A stretch of DNA of 64,000 nt from Symsagittifera roscoffensis (Eukaryota > Xenacoelomorpha > Acoela > Convolutidae). Position numbers and translations under genes: made by a program. This document shows, in pieces, positions 38,298 through 51,070 of the stretch. Position 1 is the first letter of the stretch; every line of letters starts with the position of its first letter. Below the pieces are notes generated by a model. The model was not told the DNA's origin, ran no database searches, and saw only the letters and a list, made by a program, of their open reading frames with translations. The stretch lies in assembly GCF_963678635.1 (NCBI RefSeq), contig NC_087065.1:8705209-8769208 (forward strand), in the 5' to 3' direction.

Positions 38298-39002
38298 GAG
38301 ACAAAGCGAGCACCTGCACCCAAGTAATTATAATTTTTAAATCTCAAACATGAATCCGAGAGGTTTTTGATATCTCCAAAAATTGATTTGAAACGTATGG
38401 ACCAACATGCTCGAAGTTTTTTGAGTACTGTTTGGATCATATGCAAATCATAAAAAAAACTGGCCGGCAAAAGAAAACGTTTCCAATTTATTTTAACATA
38501 TTTACATAAGTATTTTTACATGGGTCTAAATTATCAATAATTTCCAAACCGAAAATAACTAAACCTAGCACATTTTTAAAAACAAATTTTGTGCAGAATT
38601 TGAAACTCCGATTTATTTTAAGATGTTTGTTTGGGCTGGTACTTTTTTCAACGTATCATTTTTTCAATATCACGTCGGAAATAGAAAAATAGAGATGACC
38701 GCATTCGACCAGCATAAATGGTTGAAAACGTGAAAACGTATCAATTAGCATAAACCTGATAGATAAACTTCTCAGAAATACACAAGAATAATCGTAATTC
38801 GTTCAAATTTGCGTTTCTTAGAAATAGAAAAATGAGTATTTGGGAAAATATGCAATCAAGAAGCAGATGAAACTTCTGAGACTATAATTTGTAGTCAGTC
38901 ACGCCCGACCTGTAATGGCTTTAACCGAGCACTACTCATCGAACAAATTACTTTGTGTATAAAAAACTGTTATTTATATTGTTTCTTTTGTGTACAATAA
39001 TT

Positions 39003-39008
39003 TTTATT
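39003..39008 (-). promoter_or_regulatory. polyadenylation signal AATAAA of the METTL24-like gene
   Basis: AATAAA on the minus strand, about 120 nt after the stop codon. The equivalent site in unit 1 is at 36506-36511. Confidence 0.6.
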
Positions 39009-39127
39009 TCTACAATATGAATGAAGTTTCAGTTTGAGTTTGTTTGCTAGTCGATAGGGTTTTCATTTTCCAAACTTTTATGCATGTCGAGCGGTCACTG
39101 TAAAAGGACCACAACATTGGGTAATTA

Positions 39128-39335
39128 TTAGCAGTTAATTTCACTTCGTCTGAAAACAATTTCAAAGAAGTTGAAAGGCTCTCCTTTGACAGGTCTTGTG
39201 GTCATGTTCGGATCCCAAGATATTGTTTTGAAGCCCTGTTTGTACAGCTGCTGGACTACTTGGACGTAAATACGAATATACGTTGACACCCTGTGAAACT
39301 CTACTCCAATTTGTAGCACGTTTCTCAAACTTCCC
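39128..39335 (-). CDS. METTL24-like gene, exon 6 (C terminus)
   Basis: Acceptor TGGTTTTATTTAG. It encodes (S)GSLRNVLQIGVEFH, LYKQGFKTISWDPN and NFFEIVFRRSE before the stop at 39130-39128. These are the C-terminal blocks typical of the family. The first five bases and the acceptor lie outside the tandem-duplicated unit. Confidence 0.9.
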
Positions 39336-42300
39336 CTAAATAAAACCAGTAAATATGGACTCCCTTTGACAGCACCCGGGGCTGCTAAAATTGGAGATCT
39401 CAAGATAGTACAAAGGCGTGACCCCCCCCCCCCCCCCCTAAATTCGCTGGTCATTATGATGCTACTTTTTATTTGTTTCAAAACAATAAAATCATTATAA
39501 TCGCACTTTTGAAATTTTTTCCCCAAACTTTTAGTTGAATTATGGTTTGTTTAATCGAATGATAATGGATTTTATCTAGTTCTTAAAATAATTTTGTAGA
39601 AACTTTTTTGTCAAATAATTTATTATAATCGATTATAATGGATTTTAAATGGATTATAAACGATTTGATTTTTTTTTTGAAAAAAAAAATGGATTATATT
39701 GGATTATAATCGATTCTGTGGTCCCAAAGTGTTATAAAAATCGATTATAATGGCAACATTCTTGACCACGAAAATCGATTATAATCGACTACTATTATCC
39801 AAAAAACCTCACTGCGGGCTGGTCGATACTTTCGAAAAACTTGTTTATAAACTCGAAAAAGAATGGCTGTGTTTCCGCAAGGGTATTAAAGTATGATACG
39901 AACTGAAATAGCAATTTTTCAAATAATTTCAACTGAAAAACTATCAAAAGTTTTGAATAATATTGGCTTGTCAGCAATTCAAATGCATTATAATTCACAC
40001 AAAAATTGTTTGAAATTTTTAATTAAAAATTGAACAAAACCGAATAGAATCGATTAGATTTTGCATTTTATTGTTTAGAAAACATTAAGAAAGTTATCCA
40101 TATTCTTTCGACTACAATCGTTTGTTTCGATATTCAGGGAGGTTGAAATTTCAGTATAATTGATCATCATCCATAAAACTCTACTGCATACTGCAACAAA
40201 ATACGTTTCACTTGTTGCTAAAAAGCATTTTTTTGTGCATTTACATCCTTCATTGTCACATTGCTCTTAAAAATAACGATACCGACATTTTTTGTCCTAC
40301 GATACTGACATTTTTTGTCCCGAAAAAAACACGACTGTGATTACTTACGATTCGATCCACTCTGTTATGGCTTGTCGCTCGGATCCGTCCACGTCAACCT
40401 GCAAATATATTTCATTTCTATGAAATATTACTGACAAAGTGAAAGTTTTTACAGGCTGTTACAATCAGACTTTGTAAAACCAGGTAGAAGAACCAACAGA
40501 CAAGCTGTTCACCTCTTTGCGGAGAATAGCTTTTTGTGTTTCGCACCTTGTTAAGAAATATACACGCAATTTTCGGTTTTTTTTACTGGGTAGTTTTACG
40601 GTGAAGCTTGAATCGCGAATCATGATGGGGCTCGCACCACATATCTTTAATTGTTGGAAGTTTATACCCCCTCGCACCGGAGTTCTATGGATAATAATCG
40701 GTTATAATGGAAAACTGTTGTCTAAAATGTTGTCATAATAATCCATTATTGTGGCAAATTCAGACCATCAAATCGACTATATTGTCATCATAGTCGGTTT
40801 TTTTTTCCTAAAAAAACAATCCATTAAAATCCATTATAATGGATTATACTCCATTTAAAATCCTTTATCATGGATTATAATCCATTTAAAATCCATTATA
40901 ATTGATTTTAACGAATTATAATCTATACATTATTTGCAAAATCATTTGCAAAACTTGCAACATTTCTGCGTTACTCACGGCCTACTCGCAATCTAAACCT
41001 ACTCGAATTAACACCCCGCCCCCCTACTTTGCTCCCATCGCTTTTTCCCAACCCCCTCCCCCCACTCCCCTACGTTTATCCCTACGCCCACCCCATGTTT
41101 ACTAAAGTTTATCCCAACACCCCAAGGTAACAGTTTACCGCCTCGTCCAAAAGTCTACCAATAAATAACTTCCCATAAAGGGGGGGGGGGGGGCGAATGG
41201 AGGTTGCTGTAAACTGGCAGGGATTGGCAGGGATGTTGGAGGAAGGAGTAAACGGGGGGGGGGGGGGTTGTAAACAGGTAGGAAAACGGGAGGGGGGAGG
41301 GAGGATGTAAGCAGGGAGGAAAACGGGGGAGGGGAAATATCTAAGGCAAACAGGGGGGGGGGGGGGGGGGTTTGGGGAGGTAAACAGGGAGGGGGTAAGC
41401 GGGGTATATGAGACAAAAATTATTATAAAAATTGAAAAGTGAAATGTAAATATTTATTAAAACGTAGCAACTGCACTAAACAGGAAATGCGATAATTTTG
41501 AGAAAAAATTGTAAATTTTATGACTAACCTCTCGAAAAAATCCATCATAATTGATTATAATCGAATATAAGGGATTATATTGGCCTAAAATATATGAAAA
41601 AAATGGATTATAATCAATTATAATGGATTATATTGATACAAAAATTAATGGATTATAATTCATTTTTTATGGATTATACTCAATTTTTTTTGTAATTTCA
41701 TAGATAATGACTATAAATTGACAATATAATCCATTTTTATCCATGGAACTCCAGTGCGGGCCGTCCCGCCACCAGAGAGTTCAAAATATTTTTTTTTTTG
41801 GGAAAGGGAGTGGGGTTAGCTTAAGAAATTTCAAATGAACAAAAAGAAGTTTCCAGGACGGGAAAAAACAACTGGCTTTTTCACTAAAAAATTTCGAATC
41901 AGAATCCTTGGGAAATCAGCATCCTTGGAACGGCTGAAACAATTTGCCAAAAATTGTTTCTGTAAAAATTAAAAAAAAAATACATTTACTTGTAATGGTA
42001 TTCTCGACATCAATTTCTTAGAGCTATAGAAATCTATTCGCAACTAATTGGATTGGATCTATAAAAAAAACAATAAAAAGAAATGAACGAAAAAAGCGTG
42101 AAAAAACAATAGAATTCCTAGGGTTCGATTTGGTATTTAAAGCAAAGAGTAAAAAATATTATGCTTAGACTATTTATACAGCTTCGCGTTGGACATAAAA
42201 TTTCCACATTTTTTTCAGGCAATAAAATGAACGAAAAATTTTTCACCTTTTTGCTGTTTTGCAAAAACAATTTTGCTGTTTTGCAAAAACGTGTAGTTCA

Positions 42301-45300
42301 CGGTTTAACCGTGAAACTCTTTGAACCGTCAACTACTGGAGATCACGACTTAAGCTTTAAAATATGATGAATGAATCTGTTTTTAAACAATATAGCCGGA
42401 CAAAAAATCGTAAAATCTTAATTTCAAGGATTCGCTCTACGTTTTAATAATAGAACGTAAAAGGGGCGTTCTGAGTGCAGAAAATTCCCCGTAAATAGCA
42501 GAAGCAATGTAAAGATTTGGATTGAGCGTGTTTTTTAGAAGGCTAAGGATGTAGGCTAAAGATATATCTTTTGGCAAATATTCACTGAAAAAGAAAAACA
42601 AAAATTTTTTGAGCTACGAATCAAAATTCGTCTCAGGTTTTGACATACAACAAAACAAATTGATGCATTTTCATTTAAAAAAATTTTCTAGTCCAACAAT
42701 TTTAACTGCTTCTGCTGTTTACGCTGAATTTTTGGGACTAAGACCATATCTACCATGTTTCATATCTACCATTATCCATCATGTTTCAAATTTTTAACTG
42801 TGAAGTTGTAGTAGTTACGAATAAAAATTTGACTCAGAGTTAGGCATTTAACAAAAAAAAGGTGATGATGTTTCAAACAACTTTTGTCTAAGGGGTTAAC
42901 AAATTTTTTTTTGTTTTCGTGAACCTGCCAGACCGTACAGCTTTGAAACCCTTACTTTTCAAACGAATGATTTCAAGTCCGACATTTCAAAATTTTTCTG
43001 CTGTTTACGGTGGTTTTTTGGCATCAAGAACAACCCTCTGACGCCCTCTGATTGAAGCGTCGAACAAAGCCTTGAAAGAAACTTGTTACATTTTTTATAC
43101 GATTGCATTCTTCAAACCAGTTTGATCCATCATTTTTCAAAAGTTTAACTATACACTTGTTGTGTATTTGTAGATGTAGGTGTAGATATGCAAAAAATTA
43201 CGAACTAAACTTTGACTCACATTTTGGCAATTAACAAAAAAATGAATGAATTTTCAGACAACTCCTGTTTAAGAAGTTACTAAAAAGTTTACTTCTGTTT
43301 TCGTTGAAAAAAAACTGCAACACCGTCTAGCTGCGAGAACTTTAGCTTTCCAACAATTACTTTCAAGTCCAACATTTACAACAGCTTCTGTTAGGTCCGA
43401 ACTGTGGGATTTTTCGGCACTAAGAACAACCTTTTCACGTCCTCTGATTAAAGCGCCGAACAACGTCTTGGAAACATATTTTGTAACTGTTTTTCATACG
43501 GTTAGTCTTGTAAAAACAGTTTCATGCATCATATTGCAAACTTTCAACCAATAATTTGCAGTACTCAAAGATGTAGTTGTAGAAAAGAAAAAAAACACTA
43601 AAATTCAAAAATTTGACTCAGATTTTGGCATATAACCGAAGAAGAAGTTAACAAATTTTTTCTCGGTTTTCGTTGAACAAAATCTGCAAGACCGTCTAGC
43701 TTTGAGATCCTTACCTTTCCATAAATCTGCGTAAATTAAATTGAGCATAAGTCTGAATGTTTCCCACAGCCAAACAGCTTGAACTTTGTTTTTCCCGCCG
43801 CAAACTGGGCGATAATATTCAATGAGAACTTTTATTAAGTGAAACATCATAAGATTGGTTAGAAAGTAGAAAGTCGAAGGTAGAAAGTAGAAGGTGCCAT
43901 ATTGTATTGAAAGAAAAAATATAAAAAGTTGAAGTGAAAATTAGTTGTAGATAAAACTCTTTAAATAGACTAACTTTGAGATACTGTATGGTTCTGTTTG
44001 TGTCACCATTTTCGGCAATAAGAGTGCCTAAAGTTTTCAGCTTGCCACTGTTTTCCAATCCCAATCCAACTGGTTTCCAGTTGATTCTTCCGCTGTTTTC
44101 GGATTTAGGAAGACTTTTGATTGTGTGATCATAAGCAAATACCTTGCATCCTACGGAAACAGAAAATTTTGTAAACAAAAAGCAAAAGCATATCTTTCTC
44201 ATCAGATCTCAGAGCATAGGGGTGGATCTAGGATTTTCTCGAGGGGGGCGGGGTGGGCAGGCAAAATTTGCAAAAAAATCCAGAAAAAAGCGTTTTAAGG
44301 CACTTTTTGGAATTTAAAAAAAATCGCGTTTTTTTAACGCGCCCCCGTTAAGATTAGTATAAATTGGCGCCAAGAGCGCCTTTAGAAAAATTTAAGGATC
44401 AGTCAGCAGAAAATGGATTTTTCATAATAGTACAAAGGGGGACTCTTTGGCTCGACAGGGGGTCGAATCCCTAATAAAAAACGTCCGCCACAAGCCCCCC
44501 CCCCCCCTTAGTCCGCCCCTGTCTCAGAGTAAGACTTAACTAACAATCATGAATAAAATTTGAATGTTACCCAAAATTCCTTGTTGTGAAGAGGATTATT
44601 TTTGTGACGTGGTGTGAAAGGGGTTACGTTGCTCAGCGTATTAAAATGATAATCCATTTATTCATCCCTCATCCGTGCATGTTCACAAGGGTCCATGACT
44701 CCTCTCCCCTATCTCAGCCCCCCCCCACCAGACAGAAACACCTAGTTACCGTGTGAAGCTACTGCGTCTTCGAATGACGCATCATTGTTCACTCCGAAAG
44801 AGTAGACCAAACAGTTCTGTTCATTTGCAGTGGATGCCGGAGGGAAGTCATCTGCGCATACATACTTGAAGCCATCCCAAGATCTCCATCCAGTATTGAT
44901 GCCCCAATCTCCTGTTCCTGTTTAACAATCAGAAAAAAAAGATTCGTATCGAGCCAACAGTTGACAAAATAATCTTAAACTCGTAAACTCAATTATAAGT
45001 ATCAAACCGTGTTGTATGATCTTTACTGAATCCGTACGGATTGGCAACTAAGGTGATAACTCAATACAATCTAGAAGTTAACTGAAACATAATCTCTTTT
45101 CTCAGTTCTGCACATGTTGTGCTCTTAGCAATACGGACTGGCCGAAGTTCTCAATGTCAGTTGACCTGTGGTAAAAATTGTATAAATAGTTATAAATATG
45201 TATATATGTACATCATTATCATGATGCCAAATGGCCGGATGATAATCACCCCTCTGTACGATAACAAATGATTTGAGTTTTTAGTCCCCGTGGGACTGAC

Positions 45301-48300
45301 TGAGTTTAAGTAGCAATTCTTTAGTCCCTTTGGGACTTTTGATTATTCAATTCCTTTTTGCGGGTTCTTGTACTTCCTTGGTTGGTTGCTCCGTTATATT
45401 ATCGTTTTTCTTGGTGTCAATCATAATTTCGTCCTTCACTTTCTCGTCTACTTGTTTTTCGTGTTCCTCGGTTGTGTTGGCTGGTTCGTCGGTCACCGGT
45501 GTACTGGCTTTTTCAGCAACATCAACATTCTTCTTGTCCATCATTATTGTTTCGTTCGTCGGGCTATCGATCGGTGATACGCGTTCTATTATCTTGACCC
45601 CGTCTTGTGCCACTTTTGAAGCACTTGGTTATATCGTTTCCAAAAAATGGATTCAGGCAATGATTCCGGAGAATTCTTTTTAAAGCCCATTTCGTGGATA
45701 AAACTGGATAAGCTGCTGGGATGATTTTATTTTCGGACGACGTGTTTTCCTGGCGATTCGATACTAATTTTCTTCTGTTCCACACTGTGTATGGGACAGA
45801 GATTTCCGAAAACGCAGGACAAAGTTGCCTGTCGGGCCCCTGTGGATTTTCTTGTAGCCACTTTTGGTGTATTCTGTGGCTGAGTAGTTTGTGAGGACAG
45901 TCAACGCTTGATGCTGTCGAGTCTGTTGTTTTTTTTTTCTTATCACCCTTCAGGAACATCAGGCCTCTTTGCTGTTTTATGGTTGGTTTTCCTCCCGGTC
46001 TGTGTTTTTTTGCTTCTGGTTTCGCAGTTTTTCTTTCTTGTATCTCTTTTCGAGAAATTTGTTTTGTAAAGCCCGTTTGTTCATCTTTTTTGAATATTGG
46101 GTGCTGGGGCGCGTTCAGCTCTTCGATATCTAAAATTTAAACATGCACCCGTTCCTCTTGCGGACTTGTATGCAACATAATCGCTTAATCTCGAAGGTCT
46201 GCTTGATCCATAGATAAGTGAGTTCGGTACAAAAGCGAATCCGATGTTCTAAGCCGAGGTTTTTTTCCCTCAGTTTCTACCAAGGCTGTATGTGGTGCTT
46301 AAGTAAGGATTTTTCTATCTATGGTTTTGTACTTTTGCTCAAATGCTTTTGTGCTTTAATAATTTTGTTGCTAATCTTATTATTTTGTGGGCTAGCTGTT
46401 TAAGTTTTTTAGTGTTTGGATCTTTTAGTGCTGATGTTCCTTTAAACTTTGAATTTGGAGCTTCCTTCTCTCTTGCTAACGAAAACCCAAATCTCGCACA
46501 TGCTTTGCTTGGACTCGATGAAGTTCCCGTTTCCCCTTGGATTTCGGCGTTTGTCGGTTCTGGTAGATTTTAGAGTGGATTCGTCTTTTCCGTTGGCAGT
46601 GGAGGGTACGTCACGTTTTTCCAATCTAAACATGCGTGTTTTGCGTTTTCCCAATTCAAATTTATTGGGGAGCTAGTTGTTGCTATATTTGAAAGTAGTT
46701 CAATTGGTTTTGTCCCATAGGGTCTTCGAAGATAGTGTTTTTGTGGTTATGTGAGGAGTAACTCTTAATGTTTTGATTATTTCTGCGACATTAGACCCAA
46801 GTTTGAACTGCATCGTGGGATAATTCGCATTACTCCTTATCTGAATTTTACTTTTTGATTCATCTGTTCAACTACCCCAATAGATATGTGATCGTCTACC
46901 GGTTCAAAAAGATGTTTAATGTTGTTTGATTTACAAAAGTTTCGAACAGTTTTTGCCCGGAATGTTGTGCCTGATCACATCTTAATTTTTGTGGTGTCTC
47001 GATGTTTGAAATATATCTTTACATAAATTTTTTAGCGATATCCGCCGTTGTATTTATAACTACCTTAGCTTTGGAAATTTTGATCATTTATCTATTGCGA
47101 CCAGAATGTGTTCATCTTTTTTTAAATCATCCGGTAATGGCCCCAAGAAATTGTGTTGTACTTCTTCATTTGGTTCTTCTATTGATTCTAGTTTGAAAGA
47201 ATTTTCTTTTCCCAAAACTGGTTTTAAATTTTTACCTTGTTCTGTGCACTGTCTGCAGTTTTGGGCCATTTGGACAATGATCTGGTGAATTTGGGGTACT
47301 ACAAACTCTCGCATAGTTCCAGCATTGCAGCTGCACCCGGGTGTGTAAGGTGAAGACTGACTAGGATCGCTTGTCTAAGTTGTTACGGGATGGTGATCCG
47401 CCCATCCAACAGCAAACAGTCCTCCTTAACATGTAGGCGGTTTCGGTCGTCAAACAAGTAGTCCTCGTAGGCTAGCTTAAGTGAGTATCAATCTCGCTTC
47501 TTCACAAAATTTACGATTGGTTTTAAGTATCTGTCCTTGCTGGTTGCTGTTGCTATGAATCCAATCCGAATTACCTTCTGGAGGTTGCTACGGTACAAAG
47601 GTATATCTTCTTCTAGCTCTGACTTTGTTGTGGCCTGATTCATTGTGGCAACTATACTTGACACGATCACTTCGTGTCTTGCCTCTAGTTGTTGTGTGTT
47701 ATTATTCATTGTTAGTGGTCGTTCGTTTGGAGAGTAATCGTTCCTCTGCTGGAATCTGGGATCAACTCACCTCACAAAATGCTCATTTTGCTCGTTAACT
47801 TCGACCGTCAAGTCTGTCTGTGATTCCACGTACTCGTTGTTCTGTGTTTCAGTTTAGGATTCCGCCGACTGAGTTTAATTCTGGGTCGCTGTCGCGGTGG
47901 TGACTGTTTTTGGGCTGCTAGTCCCTTTGGGCGTTGAATCTCTAATCTTGCCTTGGGTTGGGCTGGCTATGTTTTCCAAAAATACTGTTTTTGTGAAGTG
48001 TCTCGCTGGATTGTAGGATTTTTTCGCTGGTAACTCTGATGGTTGTCGGACTTGTTGAGATTTCTTGAGACAACGATGTGCAATATTCATAGGTTGTTGT
48101 TGTTTTTGTTGTTCGGCTGTGCCATCGGGGATCGGATAGGCTCTCTTCTCGATCCGGTTCTACTCTCCAAGTAGTGTCGGCCTGTCGTCCGCGTGGTGTT
48201 TGTGCTTTTTTCCAGTTGCATCTGGTGGTACCAAATCGGGTATGAAGCCTCCCTTAAAACCTTTATTTTCTAATCTTTGGCTCACAGTTTGATTAGAAAT

Positions 48301-51010
48301 TATTATAAGATGGATTTTCTGTTTATGTTTTTTTATGGGCTGCTGATTTTTTGAGAAGGAGATTGGATCGAATGATTATTTGTGTTTAAGATTTTGTGGC
48401 CGTGATCGGTAGGTATGTTCGGAGTGTTTGAAAAATGTAATTGGTTCCAATTGAGTGCTTAATTTCTTTTCATTTGCGGCGCGCGTTTTGATAAGCCGAT
48501 ACAGTGTTTGATTCTGATTGGCTAGCGTAATCGAAATAACGTTTCAATCAATTCGAGATTTGCAACGAACGAGTTAATAAATGCTACTACAATTTCCTCA
48601 TCATCGTACTCACTGGAGGGGTAATGCTAATCCTACAGGGTTTTGCGAAATGTAGTCTATTAGCCCAAATTTTGAACCTGCCAAATGTTTGATATCAAAA
48701 ATAAAAGTGATCAAACGATCAAATCGTCTCGTGAGTCTACTTTGGCTAGTTTTTGATCTTTCTCTCGCGTTTTATGAACTGATTAAAGCTTGATGGTCGG
48801 TAATGATGGTGGAATTTTTCTCGTACAAGTAAAATTTGAAGTTTTCGGTTTCCCGTAAGACCCCCGATAACTCTAGCTCATCTAAAGAATATTTTTTTTC
48901 TAAAAATTTAATGAACCTGGACACATATGATATTGCCACCCGTCCAATCTGGGTAAAATGCTCAAGCGCAGCGCTTCACTCAAGTTTAGATGCGTCGCAG
49001 ACCACTCGGGTCTCTAGGTTTTGGTCAAACTGCTTGTTTTCAGTTATTTCTGAAACAAGTTTTAATATGCGATAAAAAGCTGTTGTGTGATCCGACTTCC
49101 AATCCAATGTTTTGTCCTTATCCAGTGTTTTTAATAATGGTTTGAGTGCTGAAGCCTCTTTTGACGGTTTTGATATATATCTTGTAAGGTGATGTATTGA
49201 ACCCATACAACTTTTTAGCTGCTTGAATGTTTTAAGGGGTGTGAGTTTTGCTATTGCATCGGTTTGTCGATTCAGCACTTCAGTACCCTCTCTATTAAAC
49301 TGATATCCGAGCCTTTCAACTTGTTTGCATGTGAACTTACTTTTTTCTTTTGAAATTGCTCAATTTTGTCGTTTAGTTACTGAACAAACTTTATGAAGGT
49401 CTTTTCTGTGTTCTTCTTTAATAGAACCCTTCGTAACTATTAGAATGTTGTCTAATTAAGCAAATGTGTTTTCGCAATTTGTTAACCTGAGGTCGCAATT
49501 GAAATTTGCAATCGAAATTCAGCAGGCATAATTGTGATACCATAAAATCCAGTTTGGAATTGGTATGTTCCTGTGGCATGTCCCCCGATTAAGCTGAAAC
49601 TACCTTGTTTTTTGGTCTCTGGATCCAAAACTGCGAATATGCGTATCGAAGGTCAATTGTTGAGAATAGTGTCGGTTCTTTTTTTCCTTTCTAAGATTTG
49701 CGCAATGATGTCGAGCAGTAATTCAATATTGGGCACTTGATATTTGTTTTTATGGATACATTTATTTATCTTTTCCGAGTCCATTGCTAGTTTCTCTGTT
49801 TGATCCTTTTTACCGTTATTAAAATAGGGCTTATGAACTGTTGATGTGATTTTTTGTCTAGCTTGATGTTGTATTTTTGGTCGATAGTTTTGTTTAACTT
49901 TTTTCAAGCCAATCTTGGGAATGAATTGATACCCTTCTTCCTTTCTGTTGTATAGGTGTAATGTCTTTTGTGAATTGCGTTTTCATAACATGGCTTTTTG
50001 ATTTTACGATTTTAACAAACAGTTTTATGAAGTTTTTTCCCATGGTTTCAATTCCAATTTTCGATTTCGTGTTTGTTTAGGATTTGATTGTGCTTCGATT
50101 TTTCTTGAACCAATGCGATTCCACTTTTTGGTAGGACGTTCCGTGCGATGATTCTCGCTTTTTGGTCGTTTACAATTTTAAATGGAGCAGATTGCACCGT
50201 CCGACCTCCGGATTTATCGCAATTGTCAGACGTCCTTGAAAATTAAATATTTTTCATTCTAACACGCCAGGCTTCTTGCCGCATCTTCCGGAGGGATCTA
50301 TCTGAATCTGGCTGATTTGTCGTTTGTTTGTAATCTGCGCGCTGTTTTTTTGTTTAAGAACGACACTGGGCTACCTGAATAAGCAATCGCGAACACGTTT
50401 TCTGACTTTGTTTTGAGTTTTAAAATGTGGACGTTTAAATTGTCTTCTTTCAGATCGGTTGAATTTTTGATTTCGAAAGCTTCGGGGATTGCTTTTATAG
50501 TAAAATCGTCTCGAGGAATGTCTTCTCATCCGTCTGTTTGATTGAATTCTGCGTGGGCAACGGTATCGTTTTCTTCAACGTCGATGTCTTCATCCTGTTC
50601 GTCACCTATTGATCTCCGCTTGACTCTTGCATGTGCTTGGGCCCGATTAGTGCTTGGGTACCCGTTTGGAGCTCCTCTTCCGTGTTTTTGTATGTATCCT
50701 ATGGGTTCTTGCTTAATTGTCGCTGAATTTATTCGACCGAACGGATTGGTTTTCATAGTCTTACTGTGTTCTATCAATTTTTCTCTTCTTATCGCATAAT
50801 CGTAGGCGTTTTGCGGCAACCTTGCTTCTGCTAGTAGTTCTTCGGTGATTTTCCCAATCGTCATTTGGGCCGTAATTTTAGTAAATCAGCTTGGAAATGA
50901 TCTAATGATTCGTTTTTCCGTTGTTTTCTGTAGATGAAATTATATCTTTCGAAAGCGATTATCCGCGTTGTGACAAAAATGTCTTCCAGTATCTGAATCA
51001 ACTCTTTAAT

Positions 51011-51070
<60 letters not shown>

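Larger units (their letters stand above)
36843..39330. repeat. 2.49-kb tandem duplication, unit 2
   Basis: Carries the functional-looking exon 6 (39128-39335, its acceptor just outside the unit), the polyadenylation signal and the same minisatellite arrays (37661-37837 and 38102-38297). The end at AGCACGTTTCTCAAAC shares AAACT microhomology with the unit start. Confidence 0.9.

Noticed and set aside
41135-41416. Pro-rich 93-codon frame
   Set aside because: It is a translation of the G-run minisatellite inside copy A.
43605-43850. Minus frame after exon 4, considered as the next METTL24-like exon
   Set aside because: It belongs to the ~390-bp repeat, and exon 5 at 40349-40398 supplies the expected motif in phase.
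45330-45683. 117-codon plus-strand Ser/Phe-rich frame
   Set aside because: Antisense shadow of the family-2 C-terminal frames.
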